DNA of 5,710 nt from an uncultured Endomicrobiia bacterium (GCA_905236115.1 CAJOOL010000216.1:1-5710); one strand, 5' to 3'. Shown: positions 1 through 5,710, counted from the stretch's first letter. Notes: generated from the sequence alone by a model not told the origin. Numbers and translations are program-made.

Positions 1-1
1 T

Positions 2-1075
2 ATGCGGATTTTGCTCACCGGTTCTACAGGGTTTGTAGGCAGTCATATTGTGGAAGAACTTTTGAAAAACAATTATGACGTTACGGCCGTTGTCAGAAAA
101 TCTTCAAACCTCAAAAAGATAGAAAAATATATTGATAATAAAGAAGCTGAAGATCCTCGTCAGGCACAGGATAATAAAAATACACAAAATCAATACATCC
201 AACAGGACAATAAAAATACTCAAAATAAATACATTAAATTGGAATACTGCTCGTTGCAGGATGAAGAGGCCTTGACAAAAATTTTGGCAAATGTTGATGT
301 GGTCGTTCATTGTGCGGGCGTGGTAAGAGCCTTAAATTGGGACGGCTATAATGAAACAAACGTTATCGCAACAAGAAATCTTGTCAATGCCGCAATAAAA
401 AATAAAAACAACATAAAAAAATTCATTTACATTTCTTCACAGGCCGCACAAGGCCCCGGTCTAACCGAAACGCCGAAACTTTTAAGCGAGCCGGAAAATC
501 CGGTTTCAAACTACGGAAAAAGCAAACTTCTTGCCGAAGCCGAAATAAAAAAACTTGACGGAAAAATTCCCTACACTATTTTAAGGCCTGCTTCGGTTTA
601 CGGTCCGCAGGACAAAGATATTTTCATATTTTTCAATCTTGTAAAAAATCATTTAAGACCGCAGACATATTCCAAGCGTTTTATTCAGCTGGTATTTGTA
701 AAAGACATAGCAAAAGTTATCTGCGAAGCATTAAAAAATCCGAATACGGACAACAAAATTTATTATCTTTCCGACGGGGAAATTTATTCATGGAAAGATG
801 TCGCACAAACAATCGCAAAGGTTAATAATATTAAAACAATCCCGGTAATTCTTTTTGATTTTATTTTCAAATTTACGGCAAATATTTATGAAATCATTGC
901 CAAAATTACGGGCAAACCTCAGGTGCTCAGCAGAGAAAAAATCGGCGAAATGCTGCAAACTTACTGGACTGCCGATAACAGTCAAATAATAAAAGATACG
1001 GGCTTTGAGTTTAAAAAACTTGAAAATGGAGCAAAAATAACATACAATTGGTATTTGGAAAACAAATGGTTTTAG
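2..1075 (+). CDS. Extended-SDR NAD(P)-dependent epimerase/dehydratase-family protein, candidate CerR-type 3-ketosphinganine/3-keto-ceramide reductase
   Basis: The 357-residue protein is an extended short-chain dehydrogenase/reductase. Visible motifs are the nucleotide-binding glycine motif TGSTGFVG (residues 6-13), the VVHCAG strand (101-106), the ISS segment with the catalytic Ser (144-146), the catalytic YGKSK pair Tyr171/Lys175, LRPASVYGP (194-202) and the FVKDIAKV segment (232-239). The ATG starts at base 2 and gives a textbook SDR N-terminus, although any ribosome site is outside the window. Residues about 43-79 form an Asn/Lys/Gln-rich insertion between the second and third Rossmann strands, built on a 12-residue tandem repeat. 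The usual GDL-x-D motif after it reads CSLQD, so its first Asp is missing. The family alone does not give the substrate. Because serine palmitoyltransferase and a GNAT-like acyltransferase follow, the keto-reduction step of ceramide synthesis (CerR role) is my inference. A sugar epimerase is the main alternative. It does not resemble SDR-type threonine dehydrogenase. Confidence 0.85.
   Translation: MRILLTGSTGFVGSHIVEELLKNNYDVTAVVRKSSNLKKIEKYIDNKEAEDPRQAQDNKNTQNQYIQQDNKNTQNKYIKLEYCSLQDEEALTKILANVDVVVHCAGVVRALNWDGYNETNVIATRNLVNAAIKNKNNIKKFIYISSQAAQGPGLTETPKLLSEPENPVSNYGKSKLLAEAEIKKLDGKIPYTILRPASVYGPQDKDIFIFFNLVKNHLRPQTYSKRFIQLVFVKDIAKVICEALKNPNTDNKIYYLSDGEIYSWKDVAQTIAKVNNIKTIPVILFDFIFKFTANIYEIIAKITGKPQVLSREKIGEMLQTYWTADNSQIIKDTGFEFKKLENGAKITYNWYLENKWF
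167..238 (+). repeat. In-frame 36-bp tandem repeat (two copies) inside the SDR gene
   Basis: Copies lie at 167-202 and 203-238, directly abutting. They agree at 31 of 36 positions. Each encodes 12 residues following the pattern QDNKNTQN-x-YI-x (residues 56-67 and 68-79). Two of the five differing codons change the amino acid to Lys (Gln64 to Lys76, Gln67 to Lys79) and the other three differences are silent. The unit is a whole number of codons and starts on a codon boundary, so the reading frame is kept. It lies in a surface loop of the Rossmann fold, away from the catalytic residues. Confidence 0.9.
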
Positions 1076-1215
1076 AAAGCGGACGTTGATTAATTGTAAA
1101 AACGGCGGACAAATCGGGGGATAAACCTGCAGATAAAAAGCCGGATAGAACGGCTAAAATATTTTCTTAATCAATCTAATCAATGTTTGAAAAATGTTTA
1201 AAAGAAGGAGTTTTT
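1076..1215. other. 140-bp intergenic gap with degenerate 12-nt periodicity
   Basis: This is the only sizeable gap in the + strand gene run. Bases 1105-1152 read as four imperfect 12-nt units following roughly SSRGAYARANNN, with the GGA/AGA-plus-pyrimidine core recurring every 12 bases. In the frame of the downstream gene they would encode an Asp-Lys-rich stretch (ADKS, GDKP, ADKK, PDRT), but stops at 1087-1089, 1168-1170 and 1177-1179 and the lack of an ATG argue against translation. A near-perfect 9-nt tandem repeat (AATCAATCT/AATCAATGT) lies at 1169-1186. A 5-bp hairpin, AGCCG/CGGCT, spans 1139-1155 and is too weak to call a terminator. I see TAAAAT at 1155-1160 as a possible -10 box but no matching -35 box, so whether a promoter is present is undecided. 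Confidence 0.5.
1204..1210 (+). promoter_or_regulatory. Ribosome binding site that fixes the spt start
   Basis: GAAGGAG lies 5 nt upstream of the ATG at 1216. This strong Shine-Dalgarno makes 1216 the likely start rather than the in-frame ATG at 1183, which has only TCAATCTAATCA-type sequence before it and would add 11 residues encoded across the Shine-Dalgarno itself. Confidence 0.85.
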
Positions 1216-2409
1216 ATGTCAAACGATATTTTTGAAAAATGTACAAAATTTACGGCGGTAAAAGATTTACAGGCGGCGGGGATATATCCTTATTTTAAAA
1301 GGGTTGAAACCGTCCAGGGGCCTGTCGTAAAAATAGACGGCAAAGAAAAAATAGTTCTTTGCTCCAACAATTATCTCGGGCTGGCCGATCATCCGAAAGT
1401 AATAGAGGGTGCCGTGGCCGCTGCCAAACAATACGGCACATCCTGCACAGGTTCAAGATTTGTCAACGGAACAAATGACTTGCATGAAAAAGTGGAAAGA
1501 AAATTTGCAAAGTTCGTAGGCAAGGAATCCGCCGTTTTATTTACCACCGGACACCATTCAAATCTCGGTGCCATTTCTTCTTTGGTAGGAAAAGGTGAGT
1601 TCGTTATAACCGATAAATTAGACCACGCTTCCATTATAGACGGCTGCCGTCTTTCTTTCGGCGGAGAAATGTTAAGGTTCCGTCACAACGATATGGCCGA
1701 TTTGGAAAGACAGCTTGCAAAAGTGCAGGCGAAAGGTTCGTCATCATTAATAGTTATTGACGGAATTTTCAGTATGGAGGGCGATATCGCCAAGTTCCCG
1801 GAAATTTCCGCACTTGCCGAAAAATACGGTGCAAGAGTTTATGTTGACGAAGCTCATTCTTTAGGCGTTCTCGGCAAAAACGGTAAAGGAACCGGCGAAC
1901 ATTTTAATATGGAAGACAAAGTAGACGTGCTTATGGCGACGGCTTCAAAATCGCTTGCTTCCATAGGCGGTTTTATCGCCAGCAAAAGCGAAGTTATTAC
2001 ATATATTAAACATACCGCAAGGTCTTTAATATTTACGGCCAGTCTTCCGCCGGCGTGCGTAGGTGCAATAGATGTGGCACTGGACATTTTGCAGAACGAA
2101 CCGGAAAGAAGAGCCAAACTTTGGGAAAATACCAATAAAATGAAAGAGGGTTTTCAGTCGCTCGGTTTTGATACCAGAACTTCGGAATCTCCGATTATTC
2201 CCATAACGGTGGGCGAAGATATGAAAGCATTCAAAATGTGCAGAATGCTGTTTGATGAGGGTGTTTTTGCGTCGCCTATTGTCAGCCCTGCAGTTCCGGA
2301 AGGACAGGCTATTATAAGAACCAGCTACATGGCAACACATACCGATAAACATTTGGAAATAATTCTTGATAAATTTAAAAAAGTTGCAAAGCAGCTGGGA
2401 ATAATCTAA
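1216..2409 (+). CDS. spt: Serine palmitoyltransferase (PLP-dependent alpha-oxoamine synthase)
   Basis: The 397-residue protein has the full length of the alpha-oxoamine synthase family, fold-type I PLP enzymes that condense an amino acid with an acyl thioester. Motifs in order: CSNNYLGLADHP (49-60); GTSCTGSRFVNGTNDLH (74-90); DHAS with His137, which should stack on PLP; RFRHN (154-158); MEGD (187-190); DEAHSLG with Asp211 and His214; TASKSLAS with the Schiff-base Lys245; IFTASLPP (272-279); and IRTSYMATHT with Arg368, expected to bind the substrate carboxylate. GSRF-x-NGT-x-DLH, RFRHN, FTASLPP and the IRTS...HT ending are serine palmitoyltransferase signatures; KBL usually has SVRFICGT and BioF has SRLVSG. 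It would make 3-ketosphinganine from serine and a fatty acyl-CoA or acyl-ACP. No membrane segment is seen, as in soluble bacterial SPTs. Residues 112-117 read GHHSNL where GYxANL is common. KBL is the main alternative. Confidence 0.87.
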   Translation: MSNDIFEKCTKFTAVKDLQAAGIYPYFKRVETVQGPVVKIDGKEKIVLCSNNYLGLADHPKVIEGAVAAAKQYGTSCTGSRFVNGTNDLHEKVERKFAKFVGKESAVLFTTGHHSNLGAISSLVGKGEFVITDKLDHASIIDGCRLSFGGEMLRFRHNDMADLERQLAKVQAKGSSSLIVIDGIFSMEGDIAKFPEISALAEKYGARVYVDEAHSLGVLGKNGKGTGEHFNMEDKVDVLMATASKSLASIGGFIASKSEVITYIKHTARSLIFTASLPPACVGAIDVALDILQNEPERRAKLWENTNKMKEGFQSLGFDTRTSESPIIPITVGEDMKAFKMCRMLFDEGVFASPIVSPAVPEGQAIIRTSYMATHTDKHLEIILDKFKKVAKQLGII

Positions 2410-2428
2410 CGGATATTTTGATAATAAA

Positions 2429-3538
2429 ATGTTTACGATTAAGAAAATTGATTTTAAAAATATCAACGATTTTATAAAGTTTCCTTACAAAGTATATAAA
2501 GATAATCCTTACTGGATACCGCAGCTTGACAGCGAGAACAAAAAACTTCTGTCCGATAAAAATCCTTATTGGCAGCATGCAAAAAGACAGCTGTTTTTGG
2601 CTTATGACGAAAACGAAAATATCATAGGAAGAATTGCCGCGATTATAGACTACAACTACATAAAATTTCAGGAAGAAGAAATCGGTTTTTTCGGTTTTTT
2701 TGAATGTATAGATAATGTTGAAGCGGCGAAACTTTTATTTGAAGCGGCAAAAAAATGGCTTAAAGAAAACAACATTCATAAAATGATGGGACCTATGAAT
2801 CCGTCAACGAATGACGAAGTCGGTTTTCTGTATGAGGGCTTTGACAGTTGTCCGAAAATATTAATGCCTTACACGCATCAATACTACATAAAACTTGCCG
2901 ATGAAAGCGGCCTGAAAAAAATCAAAGAACTTTATGCTTACAACATTCCCGTAGCTTTGGATGACAGAATGCCCAGGCTGACAAAGGCTTTAAAAATCGT
3001 TCAGAAAAGAAATCCGAACATAAAAATAAGAACTTTTGATAAGAAAAATTTCAAAAAAGAGCTTGCCGATGTTATTGAAATTTATAATTCGGCGTGGGAA
3101 AAAAACTGGGGATTTGTTCCCTGGACGGACGAAGAATTTAAAGCCATAGCAAAAGATTTGGTAAGTCTTCTTGACGAAAATATCGTTATGCTTGCATGCG
3201 ACGGTGATAAAACCGTCGGTATGCTGATTGCAATTCCCGATTATAATTATGTTTTTCAAAAAATGAAAGGTAAACTTTTTCCTTTCGGAATTTTTAAGTT
3301 TTTGTATTACAGAAGAAAAATAAAAGATTTGCGTCTTATGATAATGGGCGTACGCAAAGAATACAGACAGAAAGGAATTGAAGCTTATATGTCGCTGGAA
3401 GCTCTTATCAATTCCGTTAAAGGCGGGTATAAAAACTGTGAACTTTCGTGGATTTTGGACGACAATATTATGACGCAGAGAACGGCGGAAATGATGTCCG
3501 GCGAACTGTATAAAAAATATGCTGTTTATGGAGACTGA
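2429..3538 (+). CDS. GNAT-fold acyltransferase of the YghO-like family, candidate bacterial ceramide synthase (bCerS-like)
   Basis: The 369-residue protein has the layout I recall for the long YghO-like GNAT family. It shows GFFGFFE (86-92), GPMNPSTNDEVGFLYEGFD (121-139), an IYNSAWEKNWGFVPWT block (218-233), a GNAT-like beta strand and loop LMIMGVRKEYRQKGI (303-317), and a C-terminal ELSWILDDN...YKKYAVYG block (338-368). These look like two GNAT-like halves. The acyl-CoA phosphate loop is degenerate: R313-x-x-G316-x-E318 instead of R/Q-x-x-G-x-G/A. No signal peptide or membrane helix is evident. The gene starts 19 nt after spt with only a weak GGAT upstream, suggesting coupled translation. 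The bacterial ceramide synthase characterised in Caulobacter is a GNAT-type protein genetically linked to spt, so N-acylation of the long-chain base is the favoured role. The family call is firm; the substrate is inferred from the neighbour. Confidence 0.75.
   Translation: MFTIKKIDFKNINDFIKFPYKVYKDNPYWIPQLDSENKKLLSDKNPYWQHAKRQLFLAYDENENIIGRIAAIIDYNYIKFQEEEIGFFGFFECIDNVEAAKLLFEAAKKWLKENNIHKMMGPMNPSTNDEVGFLYEGFDSCPKILMPYTHQYYIKLADESGLKKIKELYAYNIPVALDDRMPRLTKALKIVQKRNPNIKIRTFDKKNFKKELADVIEIYNSAWEKNWGFVPWTDEEFKAIAKDLVSLLDENIVMLACDGDKTVGMLIAIPDYNYVFQKMKGKLFPFGIFKFLYYRRKIKDLRLMIMGVRKEYRQKGIEAYMSLEALINSVKGGYKNCELSWILDDNIMTQRTAEMMSGELYKKYAVYGD
3530..3533 (+). promoter_or_regulatory. Ribosome binding site of the dTDP-glucose dehydratase gene, inside the previous gene
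   Basis: GGAG lies within the last codons of the acyltransferase gene, 8 nt before the ATG at 3542. Only three bases separate the stop codon (3536-3538) from that start, so translation of the two genes is probably coupled. Confidence 0.65.
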
Positions 3539-3541
3539 AAT

Positions 3542-4516
3542 ATGAAAAAAATTTTGGTAACAGGCGGTGCGGGGTTTATCGGCAGTAATTTTGTCCGTTA
3601 TATGCTCAATAAATATAAAGATTATAAAATTATTAATCTTGATTTGTTGACTTATGCCGGCAATATCAAAAGCCTTGACGATGTAAAAGATAATCCGAAT
3701 TATGAATTTATCAAGGGTGACATTGCGGACGCAAAACTTGTTGACGGTATAGTTTCAAAAGACGTAGACGTGATAATAAATTTTGCTGCTGAATCCCACG
3801 TGGACAGAAGCATAACCAATCCGGATATTTTTATAAAGACAAATGTTTTGGGAACACAGACACTTTTGGAAGCGGCAAAAAAATATAAGATAGAAAAGTT
3901 TTTTCAGATTTCTACGGATGAAGTTTACGGCTCGCTCGGAAAGACCGGATACTTCACGGAAACCACGCCTTTAAGCCCCAACAGTCCTTATTCCGCCAGC
4001 AAAGCAAGTGCGGATTTGTTGGTTATGGCGTATCACCATACTTTCGGGCTTCCTGTAAATATTACAAGATGTTCCAATAATTATGGTCCTTACCAGTTTC
4101 CGGAAAAATTAATTCCTTTATTTATTACAAACGCTCTTGCCGGTAAACAGGTTCCTCTTTATGGCGACGGAATGAATATCAGAGACTGGCTTTTTGTGGA
4201 AGATCATTGTTCGGCAATAGATACGGTTCTCCATAAAGGTAAAAACGGTGAAGTTTATAACGTCGGCGGAAACAACGAAAAAACCAACAGATATATCACC
4301 GATACCATTTTAAAATATTTAGGAAAAGATAGTTCTCTGATTAAATATGTTGCAGACAGACTGGGGCACGACAGAAGATATGCAATTGACGCAGCTAAGA
4401 TAAAAAACGAGCTTGGTTGGGAACCGAAATATAAATTTGAGCAGGCTATAGAAAAAACTATTCAGTGGTATTTGGATAATAAGCAGTGGTGGCAGCCGCT
4501 TAAAGGCAATTTATAA
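3542..4516 (+). CDS. rfbB: dTDP-glucose 4,6-dehydratase
   Basis: The enzyme converts dTDP-glucose to dTDP-4-keto-6-deoxyglucose, the branch point to dTDP-rhamnose and other deoxysugars of surface polysaccharides and glycolipids. The 324-residue extended SDR carries the whole RmlB signature: TGGAGFIGS (7-15), LDLLTYAGN (33-41), FAAESHVDRSI (81-91), the catalytic triplet T125-D126-E127 in STDEVYG, YSASK with Tyr150/Lys154, RCSNNYGPYQFPEKLIP (176-192), IRDWLFVEDH (213-222) and RLGHDRRYAID (273-283). These distinguish it from UDP-glucose 4-epimerase and UDP-glucuronate decarboxylase. The length fits the shorter, roughly 330-residue RmlB proteins. RmlA, RmlC and RmlD are not in the window, so a complete rhamnose cluster is not present here. 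It is co-directional with the acyltransferase gene and separated from it by 3 nt, implying co-transcription. A link to sphingolipid head-group glycosylation is possible but unproven. Confidence 0.95.
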   Translation: MKKILVTGGAGFIGSNFVRYMLNKYKDYKIINLDLLTYAGNIKSLDDVKDNPNYEFIKGDIADAKLVDGIVSKDVDVIINFAAESHVDRSITNPDIFIKTNVLGTQTLLEAAKKYKIEKFFQISTDEVYGSLGKTGYFTETTPLSPNSPYSASKASADLLVMAYHHTFGLPVNITRCSNNYGPYQFPEKLIPLFITNALAGKQVPLYGDGMNIRDWLFVEDHCSAIDTVLHKGKNGEVYNVGGNNEKTNRYITDTILKYLGKDSSLIKYVADRLGHDRRYAIDAAKIKNELGWEPKYKFEQAIEKTIQWYLDNKQWWQPLKGNL

Positions 4517-4518
4517 TT

Positions 4519-4525
4519 GAAGGAG
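4519..4525 (+). promoter_or_regulatory. Ribosome binding site that fixes the SPFH gene start
   Basis: GAAGGAG lies 6 nt before the ATG at 4532. An in-frame TTG at 4517, immediately after the rfbB stop, would give five extra residues, but its codons overlap this Shine-Dalgarno. ATG 4532 is therefore preferred. Confidence 0.85.
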
Positions 4526-4531
4526 CATAAA

Positions 4532-5320
4532 ATGCAGAAAGACACAAAATTATTGTTTGGAATTATTGCAGTTATTTTGTTGGCATTTGTCGGATTTTCA
4601 AGTTTCTTTGTTGTTGAAGTCGGTTCGGTAGGCGTCAGAATAAACATCCTTTCCGGACAGACGCAGAGTTTTCCTCAGGGAACTTATTTCAAACTTCCCG
4701 TTATTCATAAAGTAGTAAATTATGACGTAAAAACACAGAAACAGGAAATAAACGCGGATTCAGCATCAAAAGATTTGCAGGCGGTCAGAGCAAAAATAGT
4801 AGTAAACTTTAGACCGGTATATAACAAAGTTAACGATATTCATATTAAAATCGGTAAAGATTATTTTATAAAAGTTATTTATCCTGCAATACAGGAAGTT
4901 TCAAAAACCGCAATTTCAAAACTTCCAGTTGAAAACATCATAGTTGAAAGAGAAAATTTAAGAACTGCCATTGAACAGAATTTAAGGAAAAAGATAGAAG
5001 AATATAATATCACTATTGAAAACGTAAATATTGTTGATATACAGTTTACCGCAGAGTTCAACAGAGTTGTGGAAGAAAAGCAGATAGAAGAACAGAAAGT
5101 TAAAAAGATACAGTATCAGAGAATGCAGGCTGAAGAGGAAAAGAAAAGAGTAATTCTTCTTGCCGAAGCCGAAGCACAGAAACAGAAACTTTTGAGAGAT
5201 TCTTCCAACCAAACGGTTATCAATTTGAAATGGATAGAAAAATGGGACGGACATCTTCCGAAATATATGCTCGGCGATAAATCTCACGGTATGTTTATGA
5301 TGCCGAACGAAAAAGATTAA
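4532..5320 (+). CDS. Membrane-anchored SPFH/prohibitin-family protein
   Basis: The protein has 262 residues from ATG 4532. A short Lys-containing N-terminus is followed by one hydrophobic segment (about residues 8-28), a probable uncleaved membrane anchor. The SPFH (band 7) domain follows, from VEVGSVGVRI (28-37) with the PQGTYFKLPVIHKVVNYDVKTQ region (48-69) to INIxDIQFT-like sequence near 160-173. A charged Glu/Lys/Gln-rich coiled coil spans about 178-222 and includes the AEAEAQKQ motif (211-218). The tail WIEKWDGHLPKYMLGD (234-249) is the WDG-LP-ML-type ending of bacterial prohibitin homologues. Such proteins form large ring or cage assemblies at membranes and often act with FtsH-type proteases or in lipid microdomains. 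HflK/HflC and flotillin are less likely given the length, the tail and the lack of a partner gene. No NfeD or FtsH gene is adjacent. Its place after apparent sphingolipid genes is suggestive only. Confidence 0.88.
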   Translation: MQKDTKLLFGIIAVILLAFVGFSSFFVVEVGSVGVRINILSGQTQSFPQGTYFKLPVIHKVVNYDVKTQKQEINADSASKDLQAVRAKIVVNFRPVYNKVNDIHIKIGKDYFIKVIYPAIQEVSKTAISKLPVENIIVERENLRTAIEQNLRKKIEEYNITIENVNIVDIQFTAEFNRVVEEKQIEEQKVKKIQYQRMQAEEEKKRVILLAEAEAQKQKLLRDSSNQTVINLKWIEKWDGHLPKYMLGDKSHGMFMMPNEKD

Positions 5321-5339
5321 TTGGTATATCTTGAATAAT

Positions 5340-5710
5340 TCAGCGTTTTTTTGCTGTCAATAAAAACATAAAAACAGCAGCAATAAATATCAATATTGAA
5401 ATATTTTGAGCGGGGGAGAGTCCGAACAGGAATGCTCCCCTGTCGTCGCCTCTGAGCAGTTCTATACAAAATCTTAATACGGAATACAAAATCATATAAA
5501 GAATAAAAACCGAACCTTTTTGTTTTGAGTTTTTCAGAATTTTGTTTAATATAAAAAATATAATCAAATTTCCTGTGGCCTCATACAGCTGCACGGGATG
5601 TCTGCCGGAAAGTGCCAAAAAAAAGTCCGTATTTTTACCGTAACAGCAGCCCGAAAAAAAACAGCCTATCCGTCCGAAAACGTGTCCGAGAGCCAACGCA
5701 GGCGACAAAA
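5340..5710 (-). CDS. lgt: Prolipoprotein diacylglyceryl transferase, C-terminal part (truncated by the window edge)
   Basis: Lgt moves a diacylglyceryl group from phosphatidylglycerol to the lipobox cysteine of prolipoproteins at the inner membrane. The visible 3' part (about 123 codons) reads ALGHVFGRIGCFFSGCCYG, the cysteine-rich version of the Lgt signature loop whose Arg is catalytic. It continues with RHPVQLYEA, hydrophobic helices, LRFCIELLRGDDRG with the second conserved Arg region, LSPAQNISI and a final membrane helix ending in a Lys/Arg-rich tail. The stop codon is at 5340-5342. A TTG at 5706-5708 could be read as a start, but it lies in the middle of the conserved domain, so the real gene continues past the right edge and probably lacks half its length here. 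It converges on the SPFH gene with 19 bp between stop codons, so it belongs to a different transcript. Confidence 0.93.
   Translation of the reverse strand, partial: LSPALALGHVFGRIGCFFSGCCYGKNTDFFLALSGRHPVQLYEATGNLIIFFILNKILKNSKQKGSVFILYMILYSVLRFCIELLRGDDRGAFLFGLSPAQNISILIFIAAVFMFLLTAKKR

Noticed and set aside
1036..1075. Similarity of the C-termini of the two SDR genes (WYLENKW and WYLDNKQWW) as a sign of recent duplication
   Set aside because: A T-x-x-WY-x-x-N-x-W ending is common in extended SDRs, and the rest of the two proteins is highly divergent.
1139..1168. Rho-independent terminator after the SDR gene
   Set aside because: The AGCCG/CGGCT stem is only 5 bp with a 7-nt loop, and it is followed by mixed A/T rather than a clean T-run.
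1183..1215. Longer spt protein starting at ATG 1183
   Set aside because: There is no ribosome binding site before 1183, whereas a strong GAAGGAG is placed correctly for ATG 1216.
2..2409. Threonine degradation pair (SDR-type threonine dehydrogenase plus KBL)
   Set aside because: The SDR N-terminus (ILLTGSTGFVGSHIV) is unlike SDR-type threonine dehydrogenase, and the PLP enzyme has GSRFVNGT and FTASLPP rather than the KBL SVRFICGT signature.
1389..2466. Antisense open frames opposite spt and other genes (for example 1389-1634, 1854-2135, 2026-2466 on the - strand)
   Set aside because: They lie opposite strongly conserved enzymes, have no recognisable domains and read as low-complexity antisense sequence.
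4517..4531. TTG start for the SPFH gene directly after the rfbB stop
   Set aside because: The five extra codons are the Shine-Dalgarno and spacer of the ATG at 4532.
5313..5356. Terminator between the convergent SPFH and lgt genes
   Set aside because: Candidate stems (AAGAT/ATCTT, TGAA/TTCA and CAGC/GCTG around the T7 run at 5346-5352) are 4-5 bp and AT-rich or lie inside the lgt coding end. A terminator is expected here but none is convincing.

Overview
The window is AT-rich bacterial DNA and is almost entirely coding. Five genes run in tandem on the + strand (2-5320). A sixth, lgt, enters from the right edge on the - strand and converges on them. The lipoprotein-modifying Lgt, a dTDP-sugar enzyme and an apparent sphingolipid pathway together suggest a low-GC, Gram-negative-type (diderm) bacterium with good AAGGAG-type ribosome binding sites. 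An Elusimicrobiota-like or other uncultured host-associated lineage is only a guess; nothing here fixes the phylum.

Layout: (1) 2-1075, an extended-SDR NAD(P)-dependent reductase/epimerase with an odd in-frame 36-bp tandem repeat. (2) 1076-1215, a 140-bp gap with a degenerate 12-nt periodicity and no convincing promoter or terminator. (3) 1216-2409, a PLP-dependent alpha-oxoamine synthase whose signatures point to serine palmitoyltransferase (spt). (4) 2429-3538, a GNAT-fold acyltransferase of the YghO-like family to which the bacterial ceramide synthase (bCerS) is thought to belong. (5) 3542-4516, dTDP-glucose 4,6-dehydratase (rfbB/rmlB). (6) 4532-5320, a membrane-anchored SPFH/prohibitin protein. 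(7) 5340 to the right edge on the - strand, the C-terminal part of lgt. Gaps from spt to the SPFH gene are 19, 3 and 15 nt, so these four genes are probably one transcript; gene 1 may belong to it as well.

The most interesting reading is that genes 1-3 form a compact bacterial ceramide module of the type worked out in Caulobacter. Spt condenses serine with a fatty acyl thioester, a GNAT-like enzyme N-acylates the product, and a CerR-like SDR reduces the 3-keto group. An NDP-sugar enzyme and an SPFH (lipid-raft-type) protein sit directly downstream, which would fit making, decorating and organising a sphingolipid-containing membrane. The individual family calls are well supported by motifs. 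The pathway assignment and the links to genes 4 and 5 are inference. No acyl carrier protein, acyl-CoA ligase or glycosyltransferase is visible in the window; any such genes would have to lie outside it.
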